NCBI RefSeq assembly: GCF_008011855.1
Contig: NZ_VOUX01000005.1
Span: 124,001-188,000, forward strand
Source of the DNA: Serratia bockelmannii
GTDB lineage: Bacteria > Pseudomonadota > Gammaproteobacteria > Enterobacterales > Enterobacteriaceae
Direction of reading: 5' to 3'
DNA: 64,000 nt
Position numbers and translations under genes: made by a program. Shown one piece after another: positions 34,812 through 43,086 of this stretch. Numbering within the stretch: the stretch's first letter is position 1; every line of letters begins with the position of its first letter. The notes beneath the pieces were generated by a model. That model was not told the origin of the DNA, did not search any database, and was given only the letters and a program-made list of their open reading frames with translations.

Positions 34812-36254
34812 TTACTTCCAGATGCTTGCCAACTGCCATCCCGTGGTGGGCTCGAACAGCGCCCGGCCGCCTTCGGCGAACAGGCGGAGACGGCGATCGC
34901 CCGCCGTCGGATAGATGCGGCTGGTCAGGCAGGCCTGTCCCTGATTAACGAAGATCTCCAGCGATGAGCGGTCAATAAAGATCCGCAGCGACAGGATGTC
35001 ACCCCCCGGCAGCGGCACACTGCGGCAGGTGCACAGGGCGCGGTTTTCATGAAAACGTTCCAGCACCAGCCGGTGCGCCTGATTGTCGACGAACAGCCGC
35101 GCCGTACTCCCAATGGCCAGCCCGTACCGCTCAGCGTCGCTGTCGGCCGGTCTCAATGTCAGGATGAGCTCCTGCATATCGTTCGCCAGCGGCAGATGCT
35201 GATTGGTCAGCGTCTGCGCCAAAAACGTGTGTGACTCTCGGCGCAGCGCCGTCAGTTCACGCGCCGGGCTCATGCGGACGCTGCCGTCGGCGGCCAGCGT
35301 CAGTTCGCGCGGCAGCGTGAGGGCGCCGGCCCAGCGGTGCGCTTTGCTGGGCATTGGGGATTCCCACATATCCATCCAGGCAAACAGCAGCCGACGGCCG
35401 TCGGCGGCGGTGAAGGTCTGCGGCGCATAGAAATCGTGGCCGGCATCCAGCTCGCAGAAGGGCTGGGTCACCGTAAAGTCGCTATCAGGCCGCCAGTGGC
35501 CAAGCAGATAGCCGCTCTGGAAGCGATTGCGGTAGCGGTAGCCCTGCGCCACCAGCCCTTGCGGCGAGAACAGCAACAGGTGTTGTTCCCCCAGCGGGAA
35601 GAAATCCGGGCATTCCCACATATACCCTTGATGTGCCGTTTGCGCGCCGGCCAGCACCCGATCGAAGCGCCAGGCGCGCAGGTCGGCAGAACGGTACAGG
35701 CGCACCTGGCCCAGGCCGTTTTCTTTGGCGCCGACCACCAGCCACCATTCGCCGTTCTCGCGCCAGACTTTCGGATCGCGAAAATGCTGAATGCCGTCTG
35801 GCGGGGCCAGCACTGGCCCGTGCTTGACGAAGCGTATGCCGTCTTCGCTGGTGGCCAGACATTGCACTTCCCGCACCTGGCTGTCGTCACCGGGTTCGCC
35901 CAGCCACACGTGGCCGGTGTAAATCAGCGTCAGCACACCGTTGTCATCCACGGCGCAGCCGGAAAAGCAGCCGTCTTTGTCATAGGGCGCATCGGGCGCC
36001 AGGGCGATGGGCTGATGCTGCCAGCGTATCAGGTCGCGGCTGGTCGCGTGCCCCCAGTGCATGGGGCCCCAGTGTTCGCTATAGGGGTGATGCTGGAAGA
36101 AGGCATGATAGACGCCGTCAATACAGATCAGGCCGTTGGGATCGTTGATCCAGCCGGCGGGCGGCGCGAGATGGAACTGCGGGTAGTAATCGTCTCGGCG
36201 CTCTGCACGCAGGGCTTCGACCGCATGGTCGGCTTGAGCTAAGGCAGTGTTCAT
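34812..36254 (-). CDS. cscA: sucrose hydrolase (invertase), GH32
   Basis: A 480-residue glycoside hydrolase family 32 enzyme. The nucleophile D38 lies in WINDPNG, the transition-state stabiliser D160 in FRDPKVW and the acid/base E214 in MWECPDFF. The N-terminal five-blade propeller and C-terminal sandwich are complete, and the sequence follows E. coli CscA closely. It splits imported sucrose into glucose and fructose in the cytoplasm; no signal peptide is present. It overlaps the transporter stop codon by 4 bases, so the two are translated together. Confidence 0.93.
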   Translation of the reverse strand: MNTALAQADHAVEALRAERRDDYYPQFHLAPPAGWINDPNGLICIDGVYHAFFQHHPYSEHWGPMHWGHATSRDLIRWQHQPIALAPDAPYDKDGCFSGCAVDDNGVLTLIYTGHVWLGEPGDDSQVREVQCLATSEDGIRFVKHGPVLAPPDGIQHFRDPKVWRENGEWWLVVGAKENGLGQVRLYRSADLRAWRFDRVLAGAQTAHQGYMWECPDFFPLGEQHLLLFSPQGLVAQGYRYRNRFQSGYLLGHWRPDSDFTVTQPFCELDAGHDFYAPQTFTAADGRRLLFAWMDMWESPMPSKAHRWAGALTLPRELTLAADGSVRMSPARELTALRRESHTFLAQTLTNQHLPLANDMQELILTLRPADSDAERYGLAIGSTARLFVDNQAHRLVLERFHENRALCTCRSVPLPGGDILSLRIFIDRSSLEIFVNQGQACLTSRIYPTAGDRRLRLFAEGGRALFEPTTGWQLASIWK

Positions 36255-37510
36255 TGGACAGACTCACTTGATTTAATGGCGGATTGAAAGGGGGCTACGC
36301 TGGCGGAACGTTCGCCGCGCAGCAGGAAACAGGAGACAAGCGTCGTGGCGGCGACCGCGCAGCCCATCAGCAGATAGGTGTCGGCAAAGCCGATGCGGTC
36401 ATAACCGTAGCCCGCCAGCGGCGACAGGAAGCTGGCCATCACCTGGGTGATGAACTGGAAGCCTACCAGGTACAGTGTGGAGGAGAGTCGGCTGTCAAAG
36501 CGGCTCGCGATGTATTTGAAGATAGCGATCAGCAGGATTGGCAATTCTACGGCGTGCAGCAGTTTCATGGCGGAGATCATCAGGGCGCCGCTGACTAAGC
36601 CGGAACCGAACATGCGCAGCGCCATCACGCCACCGGCCAGCAACAGCCCCTGTTTGGCGCCGATGCGGTTCACCAGCAGCGGCGCCAGGAACATGCCGCC
36701 GGCCTCGAGGAAGACCTGCAGCGAGTTGAGAAAACCGTACATCTCGTTGCCCTGTGCGCGAGAAGCGAACTGTGAAGCGAAGTAGACCGAAAATTGCTGA
36801 TCGAAAACGTTGTATACGCTGATCCCCAGCACAAACACCACCAGTGCCCAGAAGCCGGGCATGCGCAGCAGCGCCAGCGCGTCCTGCAGCCGCAGGTTTT
36901 CCGGTTTGCCGAACGCCAGGCCGGCCATGGCGTTCGGCTTCAGCTCGCGTACCTGGCTGAGCAGCACCAGGAACACCACGGCGGCGGCGGAGGCCAGCCA
37001 GAAATTGATGTTCGGATTGATATTGAAGATAAAACCGGCCACAAAGGTGGCGCTGGCCCAGCCGAGCGAGCCCCACATGCGGGCGCGGCCGAATTCGAAA
37101 CCGCTGATGCGGCTGACCCGCTCGGTATAAGATTCCAGCGCGCCGATACCGGCGAAGAAGGTTGCGCCGATGAACACCCCGCCGACCAAAGCGCCGAGCG
37201 GCAGGCTGCTCGCCAGCAGCGGGGCGTAAACGTAGATAAAGAACGGGCCGGTCAGCAGCAGCATCACGCCAAGAAACTGCAGCAGGTGTTTGCGCAGCCC
37301 AAGTTTATCCTGAATAAACCCGTACAGCGGCTGGGCGCACAGCGCCACCAACGAGATAGCGGAGAAGATCAGGCCGGTCTCGGCGCCTTTCAGGCCGATC
37401 TTCTGATTCAGCCACAGCGAGATCAGCGAAAAGCTGGAAGACCAGGTGAAGAAAAAGAAGAACAGCAGGCCGCTGAGCAGCACGTAATATTTTTTAGTTT
37501 CGCGGTTCAT
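36251..37510 (-). CDS. oligosaccharide:H+ symporter, LacY/CscB family (probable sucrose permease)
   Basis: A 419-residue MFS protein with twelve spans. It opens with an aromatic-rich helix (LLSGLLFFFFFTWSSSF) as in LacY and CscB, then GFIQDKLGLRKHLL (loop 2-3), FEFGRARMWGSLGWA (Arg of helix 5) and a helix-10 region KLLHAVELPILLIAIFKYIAS with the conserved His and Glu of the proton path. Sequence leans toward LacY/MelY, but the operon with cscA argues for sucrose or raffinose. First gene of the operon; twin operators and a CRP site lie upstream. Confidence 0.88.
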   Translation of the reverse strand: MNRETKKYYVLLSGLLFFFFFTWSSSFSLISLWLNQKIGLKGAETGLIFSAISLVALCAQPLYGFIQDKLGLRKHLLQFLGVMLLLTGPFFIYVYAPLLASSLPLGALVGGVFIGATFFAGIGALESYTERVSRISGFEFGRARMWGSLGWASATFVAGFIFNINPNINFWLASAAAVVFLVLLSQVRELKPNAMAGLAFGKPENLRLQDALALLRMPGFWALVVFVLGISVYNVFDQQFSVYFASQFASRAQGNEMYGFLNSLQVFLEAGGMFLAPLLVNRIGAKQGLLLAGGVMALRMFGSGLVSGALMISAMKLLHAVELPILLIAIFKYIASRFDSRLSSTLYLVGFQFITQVMASFLSPLAGYGYDRIGFADTYLLMGCAVAATTLVSCFLLRGERSASVAPFQSAIKSSESVQ

Positions 37511-37544
37511 GGGTAGGGCCCCGGTGAGTGAAGTTAGCTCTATT

Positions 37545-37556
37545 GTTAACGTTAAC
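37545..37556. promoter_or_regulatory. LacI-type operator 1 (csc operon)
   Basis: Perfect palindrome GTTAACGTTAAC with central CG, 34 bases before the transporter start codon. Identical copy at 37609-37620. Confidence 0.75.
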
Positions 37557-37608
37557 TCGCGAAGGGATGAAGCGGCCAGATATCACGCATGAGATGTTAA
37601 TCACAAAA

Positions 37609-37620
37609 GTTAACGTTAAC
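37609..37620. promoter_or_regulatory. LacI-type operator 2 (csc operon)
   Basis: Second exact copy of GTTAACGTTAAC. Centres of the two copies are 64 bp apart, about six helical turns, which would allow a repressor tetramer to loop the DNA. Confidence 0.72.
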
Positions 37621-37630
37621 ATTTGTGCCT

Positions 37631-37646
37631 TGTGATCGAGGTCACG
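37631..37646. promoter_or_regulatory. CRP binding site candidate (csc operon)
   Basis: TGTGA-TCGAGG-TCACG: nine of ten consensus positions with the correct 6-base spacer. Placed just upstream of operator 2, as expected for catabolite activation of sugar uptake. Confidence 0.75.
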
Positions 37647-37678
37647 AGTTGGCAAGGGGGCGATGTGCCCCCGGAGGA

Positions 37679-38983
37679 TTAACGTTCGTTAAGCGAGCGC
37701 AGATGATCGTCGCGGCGCAGTGTCATCAGCGCAAACAGGCTGACCACCGAGGTGGCGACCACGTAGTAGGCGGGAATGTCGATATTACCGGTCTGTTTGA
37801 TGAGGCCGGTGATAATCAGCCCGGCCGAGCCGGAAAACACCGCATTGGACAGCGAGTAAGCCAGCCCCAAACCGGTATAGCGCACCCGGGTCGGGAACAT
37901 CTCCGCCAGCATCGCCGGGCCGGGGCCGGCCAGCAGGCCGACTACGGCGCCGGCGACCATCACTGCCAGCCCTTTGACCCACAGTGAACTCTGCGCATCC
38001 TGCAACAGCTGCAGCAGCGGGAAGGTGAACAGGATCACCGCCGCCACCGCCGTCAGCATCACCGTTTTACGCCCCAGTTTGTCGCTGATGATGCCCGCCG
38101 GCAGAATGGTCAGGGCGAAGCCGACGTTGGCCAGCACCGTCGCCACCAGCGCCTGCTGGAAGGTGGCGTGCAGCGAGGTTTGCAAATAGGAAGGCATCAC
38201 CACCAGAAAGGTATAGCCGGCGGCCGACCAGCCCATCATGCGGCCGATGCCGATCAGTATGGTTTTCGCTACGCCGCCCAAGCTCGCCTCCTGCGGTGGG
38301 GCGCTGTATTCCGCGGCCTGTTGCGCCTGGGTAAACGTGGGCGTCTCTTCGAGCTTGAGCCGCAGCCACAGCGCCACGGCGCCCATCGGCAGCGCCAGCA
38401 GGAACGGAATGCGCCAGCCCCAGTCATGCAGCTGCTGCGCGCTGAGCAGCGCGGCCAACAGCGCCACCAATCCGGCGCCGGCCAACAGGCCGAGCGCGAC
38501 GGTCAGCGACTGCCAGGCGCCGAACAGCCCGCGCTTGCCCTTCGGGGCGAACTCGGTCATCAGCGACACGGCGCCGCCGAATTCGCCGCCGGCGAACAGC
38601 CCCTGAAACATGCGCAGCAGCGTCAGCAGCAGCGGGGCGGCGACGCCGATCGAGGCATAGGTCGGCATGACGCCGATCAGCGCGGTGGCCAGCGTCATCA
38701 ACAGCAGAACCGCAATCAGCGTCGGGCGACGGCCGATGCGATCGCCGATGCGGCCGAAGATCACCGCGCCGATCGGCCGACAGAAAAACGCCAGCGCGAA
38801 AGCGGCGTAGGTGAGGATCAGACTGGTGATTTCATTTTCACCCTGCAGCGTGAAAAAATTGGCGGCGATAACGGTGGCCAGGAACCCGTACACCCCGAAC
38901 TCATACCATTCGATAAAGTTGCCAACCGAGCCGGCCAGCAACGCCTGACGCGAACGGCGCGCGTCGAGAGTCTGTTGATTCAT
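37679..38983 (-). CDS. MFS transporter, metabolite:H+ symporter (MHS) family
   Basis: A 434-residue twelve-span permease. The N-terminal signature VGNFIEWYEFGVYGFLATVIA and the motif GRIGDRIGRRPTLI place it among proline/betaine, alpha-ketoglutarate, citrate and shikimate symporters. LLRMFQGLFAGGEFGGAVSL is the conserved helix-4 block. Which acid or zwitterion it carries is not evident. The ATG at 38983 is preferred, with GGGAACGGGG before it, over one at 38995 with nothing upstream. Its 3' end is near the csc promoter. Confidence 0.85.
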   Translation of the reverse strand: MNQQTLDARRSRQALLAGSVGNFIEWYEFGVYGFLATVIAANFFTLQGENEITSLILTYAAFALAFFCRPIGAVIFGRIGDRIGRRPTLIAVLLLMTLATALIGVMPTYASIGVAAPLLLTLLRMFQGLFAGGEFGGAVSLMTEFAPKGKRGLFGAWQSLTVALGLLAGAGLVALLAALLSAQQLHDWGWRIPFLLALPMGAVALWLRLKLEETPTFTQAQQAAEYSAPPQEASLGGVAKTILIGIGRMMGWSAAGYTFLVVMPSYLQTSLHATFQQALVATVLANVGFALTILPAGIISDKLGRKTVMLTAVAAVILFTFPLLQLLQDAQSSLWVKGLAVMVAGAVVGLLAGPGPAMLAEMFPTRVRYTGLGLAYSLSNAVFSGSAGLIITGLIKQTGNIDIPAYYVVATSVVSLFALMTLRRDDHLRSLNER

Positions 38984-39073
38984 CCCCGTTCCCATACATT
39001 TGAATTATTGTTCGTCAGTTCTAAATTTATACGACAAAACAATCAATTGATTTCAGCGGGAACTGTGAGGCGC

Positions 39074-39460
39074 TCAGCGCATGCCGTCGATATGCCACCA
39101 TTCGGGGCAAACATCGGCGAACGCGTGCGAGACCGGGCGCAGCTCCGGCAGATCGGCCCGATCGAAGCTGCCGGTGCTCAACGCCACCGTCGGCTCGTCG
39201 TCGATCGCCCCCAGCGTGCTGCCGCAGCGCGGGCAAAAGGCGCGGCTGGAATAGGGGGAAGAGCGGTAGAGCGTGGGCATGCCGCCCGGGCCGTTCCACT
39301 CGACGGCCTGACGCGGAAATTCGACCCAGCAGAGCGTCGGTGCACCGGAGTGGCGCCGGCAAAATTCGCAGGAACAGCTGTGTGGGTTACCGGGCAGGCC
39401 GTGCACCTGAAAGCGAATATGTCCGCACAGGCAGCCGCCGCTATAGCCTGGATTTTCCAT
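39074..39460 (-). CDS. GFA (glutathione-dependent formaldehyde-activating) family protein
   Basis: A 128-residue zinc protein with CLCG (about residues 10-13), CSCEFCRRHSG (about 29-39) and CPRCGSTLG (about 76-84). Closer to the classic GFA pattern than its paralogue at 6595. Function unproven. It lies between a permease and a phloroglucinol-hydrolase-like gene, all on the minus strand, but the gaps of about 80-90 bases do not prove an operon. Confidence 0.82.
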   Translation of the reverse strand: MENPGYSGGCLCGHIRFQVHGLPGNPHSCSCEFCRRHSGAPTLCWVEFPRQAVEWNGPGGMPTLYRSSPYSSRAFCPRCGSTLGAIDDEPTVALSTGSFDRADLPELRPVSHAFADVCPEWWHIDGMR

Positions 39461-39542
39461 GAGTTCTCCGTCATAAACGCGGGAATGGCGATGAAAATCA
39501 CTATAGCGGCATCGCGAAAAAATAACAGGCCCCGCCGGTGGC

Positions 39543-40241
39543 TTACCAGAGTAACGGCGCCGGCTCGCGGCCGTTTTCGGCGTAGTACAGCGACGGCAGG
39601 AACTGAGCCAGATAGCTGAATTCGTTGTAGCAGTGGCGCATCAGGTTAAACCCGATGTCATCCGACAGTTCGTCGTGGGCGTTGGCGCAGGCTTTACCCA
39701 GCAGGAAACGGCTGCGCAGCACGCACCCATAGGGCGTATCGCGCGCCAGATGCAGCATCTCGCCGTCGCAGGGATCGCCGCTGTCATCCAGCGCCACCTG
39801 GTCACCGAACCCGATGCGCGCACACACGGCGGCGGAGAGCGCCTGCGCATCACGCGCCTGGCGCAGCGGCTGCGGCGCGAAGAAGTCCTCGGCGGCGTGG
39901 AATTTGAGGCGCGCCGCGACCGGCGGCAGCTCCGCCAGCCATTCGACCGCTTCGATGCTGGCGCCGACGTAGCTTTCCCCTTTTTTCCAGTGGCGGTCCC
40001 AGCCGCGATGTTCGACGTGATCGTGTGGGTGCCACCAGTTGATGTGCTGCGTGTTCTCAAAGAAGGTGAACCACCAGTCCAGCATGCGCCCCTTGCAGCC
40101 GTGCAGATCGGTACGGACCGCGACGGTCAGCAAACCGTCAGCGCTGCGACTCAGCCCCATCTCCAGCCGCAGCGGTTCAGGTTTGAGCAACTCGTTGATA
40201 TCGTTAACGCCCCAGGGCGCCAGCAAGGAGGGATGTGTCAT
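39543..40241 (-). CDS. 2,4-diacetylphloroglucinol hydrolase-like protein (PhlG family)
   Basis: A 232-residue protein carrying the family pattern MLDWWFTFFENTQHINWWHPHDHVEH near residues 57-82, where the His and Glu residues are candidate zinc ligands, and a C-terminal HCYNEFSYLAQFLPSLY. PhlG from Pseudomonas cleaves the carbon-carbon bond of the antibiotic 2,4-diacetylphloroglucinol to a less toxic product. The rest of the phl biosynthetic cluster is absent, so detoxification of an external compound is the natural reading. AGGAA lies upstream of the ATG at 40241. It is divergent from a TetR regulator. Confidence 0.8.
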   Translation of the reverse strand: MTHPSLLAPWGVNDINELLKPEPLRLEMGLSRSADGLLTVAVRTDLHGCKGRMLDWWFTFFENTQHINWWHPHDHVEHRGWDRHWKKGESYVGASIEAVEWLAELPPVAARLKFHAAEDFFAPQPLRQARDAQALSAAVCARIGFGDQVALDDSGDPCDGEMLHLARDTPYGCVLRSRFLLGKACANAHDELSDDIGFNLMRHCYNEFSYLAQFLPSLYYAENGREPAPLLW

Positions 40242-40252
40242 AATGGGTTCCT

Positions 40253-40291
40253 GTTTTATTTTGGAAACGAATTGTGTTTCCAAAATAAAAC
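40253..40291. promoter_or_regulatory. TetR-type operator: 16-bp perfect inverted repeat
   Basis: GTTTTATTTTGGAAAC (40253-40268), spacer GAATTGT, GTTTCCAAAATAAAAC (40276-40291). The arms match without error. It lies in the 93-base gap between the PhlG-like gene and the divergent TetR gene, so one bound regulator could control both. Confidence 0.85.
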
Positions 40292-40334
40292 TATGCCGCT
40301 ATGCTGAGTCTGTCAATGCTTGTGAGGAATAAAT

Positions 40335-40979
40335 ATGGCGAACCCGAATGAAGAACCGCCGCGCGCTCGCGGCCGGCCGGCCACGCCGGAAACGGCGCTG
40401 CGCGCCGCGCTGGCGCAAGCGACGCTGGCGTTGCTGCTCGACGGCGGCTATGCCGCAGCAACGGTGGACGCGGTGGCGAAACGCGCCGGGGTGGCTAAAA
40501 AAACCCTGTATCGCTTTGCGGCCAATCGCGACGAACTGGTCGCGCAGGCGGTGAGCGGCTGGACCGAGGCGTTTCAGCCGGCCTTCGCCCAGGATGCCGG
40601 GCAACGGGCGGCGGTGGCGCCACTGTTGGAAAAGGGGCTGAAGGCCATCGCGCAGCAGGTATTGAGCGCCGAGGCGGTAGGGATGTTTCGGCTGCTGCAA
40701 AGCGAGTTTCCGGGGCGCGAGGCGCTGCTGGACAGCTATCAGCGCAACGGCATTCAGCGCGGCCGGGCGACGGTGGCGGACTGGCTGCAGCGCCAGCAGC
40801 AGTGCGGGTGGCTGCGTGAGCGCGACTGGGCACAAACCAGCGATCTGCTGTTGGCGATGGCCATCGCCGAACCGCTGCGGCAGATGACGCTGGGGCTGTT
40901 GCCGCCGGGCAGCGCGATCGACGAGCGCATCGCGGCGGCGGTAGCGCTGGTGATGCCGGGTTTGCTGGCGGAAGCGTGA
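40335..40979 (+). CDS. TetR family transcriptional regulator
   Basis: A 214-residue regulator. The DNA-binding domain spans about residues 18-65, with YAAATVDAVAKRAGVAKKTLYRF as the helix-turn-helix. The C-terminal helical domain is the ligand pocket. It is divergent from a PhlG-like hydrolase across a long perfect dyad, like the Pseudomonas arrangement in which TetR proteins PhlF and PhlH sense phloroglucinols. A role as a local repressor released by a phloroglucinol-like antibiotic is inferred. Confidence 0.87.
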   Translation: MANPNEEPPRARGRPATPETALRAALAQATLALLLDGGYAAATVDAVAKRAGVAKKTLYRFAANRDELVAQAVSGWTEAFQPAFAQDAGQRAAVAPLLEKGLKAIAQQVLSAEAVGMFRLLQSEFPGREALLDSYQRNGIQRGRATVADWLQRQQQCGWLRERDWAQTSDLLLAMAIAEPLRQMTLGLLPPGSAIDERIAAAVALVMPGLLAEA

Positions 40980-40983
40980 AAAC

Positions 40984-41007
40984 AAAAAAGGGCCGACGAA
41001 TCGGCCC
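40984..41007 (-). terminator. intrinsic terminator of pckA
   Basis: On the minus strand GGGCCGA, TTCG, TCGGCCC (41007-40990) is followed by six T residues (40989-40984). It lies between the convergent TetR and pckA genes. Confidence 0.88.
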
Positions 41008-41035
41008 TTGAACAGCAGGATGCAAAACGTCTGCG

Positions 41036-42655
41036 TTACAGCTTCGGCCCGGCGTTCACCAGCTTTTCGCCCGCCGGGGTGACGGTATATTTGGCGAAGT
41101 TATCGATAAAGCGCTGCGCCAGATCCTGCGCTTTCTCCTGCCACAGCGATTCGTCGGCGTAGGTTTTGCGCGGATCGAGGATCGACGGATCGACGCCCGG
41201 CAGCGCTGTCGGCACTGCCAGCCCGAAGATCGGCAGCGTGAAGGTGTCGGCCTGCTCAATGTCGCCATTCAGAATAGCGTCGATAATGCCGCGCGTATCT
41301 TTGATAGAAATACGTTTGCCGCTGCCGTTCCAGCCGGTGTTGACCAGGTAAGCCTGGGCGCCGGCGGCCTCCATGCGTTTCACCAGCACTTCGGCGTACT
41401 GCGTCGGGTGCAGCGTCAAGAACGCGGCGCCGAAGCAGGCGGAGAAGGTCGGCGTCGGGACGGTGATGCCGCGCTCGGTGCCGGCCAGCTTGGCGGTGAA
41501 GCCGGACAGGAAGTGGTACTGGGTTTGCTCAGGCGTCAGGCGCGATACCGGCGGCAGTACGCCGAAGGCGTCGGCGGTCAGGAAGATGATCTTGCGCGCA
41601 TGGCCGGCTTTGGACACCGGTTTGACGATGTTCTCGATGTGATAAATCGGATAGGAGACGCGGGTGTTCTCGGTTTTGCTGGCGTCGTCGAAGTCGATGC
41701 TGCCGTCGGCCCGCACGGTGACGTTTTCCAGCAGCGCATCGCGGCGGATCGCCTGATAGATTTCCGGCTCCGCCTGCGGCGACAGCTTGATGGTCTTGGC
41801 GTAGCAGCCGCCTTCGAAGTTGAACACGCCGTCGTCGTCCCAGCCGTGCTCGTCATCGCCGATAAGCTGGCGTTTCGGATCGGTGGAGAGGGTGGTTTTG
41901 CCGGTGCCGGACAGGCCGAAGAACACCGCCACGTCGCCTTGCTCGCCGACGTTGGCCGAGCAATGCATCGAGGCGATGCCCTTCAGCGGCAGCAGGTAGT
42001 TCATGATCGAGAACAGGCCTTTCTTCATCTCGCCGCCGTACCAGGTGCCGCCGATCAGCTGCATGCGTTCCGTCAGGTTGAAGGCGACGAAGTTCTCCGA
42101 ATGCAGCCCTTGCTGCTGCCAGTCCGGGTTGGTGCATTTGGCGCCGTTCATTACCACGAAGTCCGGCTCGAAGTCCGCCAGTTCGGCGTCGCTCGGGCGA
42201 ATAAACATGTTTTTCACGAAGTGCGCCTGCCAGGCCACCTCGGTAATGAAGCGCACTTTCAGGCGCGTGTCGGCGTTGGCGCCGCAGAACGCGTCCACCA
42301 CGAACAAACGCTTGCCGGAGAGCTGGTTGCCCACCAACGTTTTCAGATGCTGCCAGACTTCCGGCGAGAGCGGCTGGTTGTCGTTCTTGCCAGTGCCGTT
42401 GTCCGACCACCAGACGGTATCGCGCGTGGTGTCGTCGCGCACGATGTATTTGTCCTTCGGCGAACGGCCGGTGAACTCACCGGTCGCGACGTTGACCGCA
42501 CCCAGTTGGGTGAGGGTGCCGCGTTCCAGCGGCGGCAGGTCGGCGCGGGTCTCTTCGGCGAACAGCAATTCATAGCTGGGGTTATAGACGATATCGGCGG
42601 CCTGATGGATGCCGTAGCGAGCGAGAGTTTGTGGGGTAACAGCGCGTGAAGACAT
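41036..42655 (-). CDS. pckA: phosphoenolpyruvate carboxykinase (ATP)
   Basis: A 539-residue enzyme matching E. coli PckA throughout. Visible are the N-terminal block [17 protein letters not shown], the metal and substrate region [18 protein letters not shown], the P-loop [11 protein letters not shown] near residue 250 and the kinase-2-like [19 protein letters not shown]. It makes phosphoenolpyruvate from oxaloacetate and ATP, the first step of gluconeogenesis. AAGGAAG is upstream of the ATG at 42655. Monocistronic, with a strong terminator. Confidence 0.97.
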   Translation of the reverse strand: MSSRAVTPQTLARYGIHQAADIVYNPSYELLFAEETRADLPPLERGTLTQLGAVNVATGEFTGRSPKDKYIVRDDTTRDTVWWSDNGTGKNDNQPLSPEVWQHLKTLVGNQLSGKRLFVVDAFCGANADTRLKVRFITEVAWQAHFVKNMFIRPSDAELADFEPDFVVMNGAKCTNPDWQQQGLHSENFVAFNLTERMQLIGGTWYGGEMKKGLFSIMNYLLPLKGIASMHCSANVGEQGDVAVFFGLSGTGKTTLSTDPKRQLIGDDEHGWDDDGVFNFEGGCYAKTIKLSPQAEPEIYQAIRRDALLENVTVRADGSIDFDDASKTENTRVSYPIYHIENIVKPVSKAGHARKIIFLTADAFGVLPPVSRLTPEQTQYHFLSGFTAKLAGTERGITVPTPTFSACFGAAFLTLHPTQYAEVLVKRMEAAGAQAYLVNTGWNGSGKRISIKDTRGIIDAILNGDIEQADTFTLPIFGLAVPTALPGVDPSILDPRKTYADESLWQEKAQDLAQRFIDNFAKYTVTPAGEKLVNAGPKL

Positions 42656-43086
42656 ATTCTACTTCCTTATGAGTCATATTATGCCTCTTTCCCGAGCGGT
42701 GCCGCGCGCAGGATTAAGGTTCGGATCAAGCTGACCGGATTCAGCTACTGCGTTTCCGGTTCTTTATTAATAAAACAGGGGGCTTTTTCGCCCTCCTATA
42801 GCATAGCAGCGAATTTAAACCTGCTTACTTTAATTACAAAATGCTGACGATAATTAATTAAAACCAACCTTGGCGGAGGGTCACAATATTGAATTCCGTC
42901 GGTGTAATTTAGTTTTGCATTTTTATTTTTTATCATATCTTCAGGGCTGTCTACTGTTTTATTTCTTATTAGAAAAAGCGAAATCCACAATAGGATTTTT
43001 CGTAATCATTTGTTTTTGCTTGGCAATGGCGGGATGTTGCGCCAGGTGAATCTAACCGTACTGTACGCTTGTCAGCAGGGTGAATA
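42656..43086. other. 431-base AT-rich region between divergent pckA and a carboxylate transporter
   Basis: Holds two divergent promoters. Near 42778-42798 is an imperfect hairpin (AGGGGGC...GCCCTCCT). The middle (42830-43010) is markedly AT-rich, suitable for H-NS or regulator binding. I see no gene and no clear CRP site. CAGGGTG at 43076-43082 is the ribosome site of the transporter gene. Confidence 0.4.

Noticed and set aside
37656-37672. GGGGGC-GATGT-GCCCCC hairpin as terminator of the MHS permease gene
   Set aside because: It lies just past the stop codon and pairs well but has no T run on either strand, so it was not listed as a terminator.
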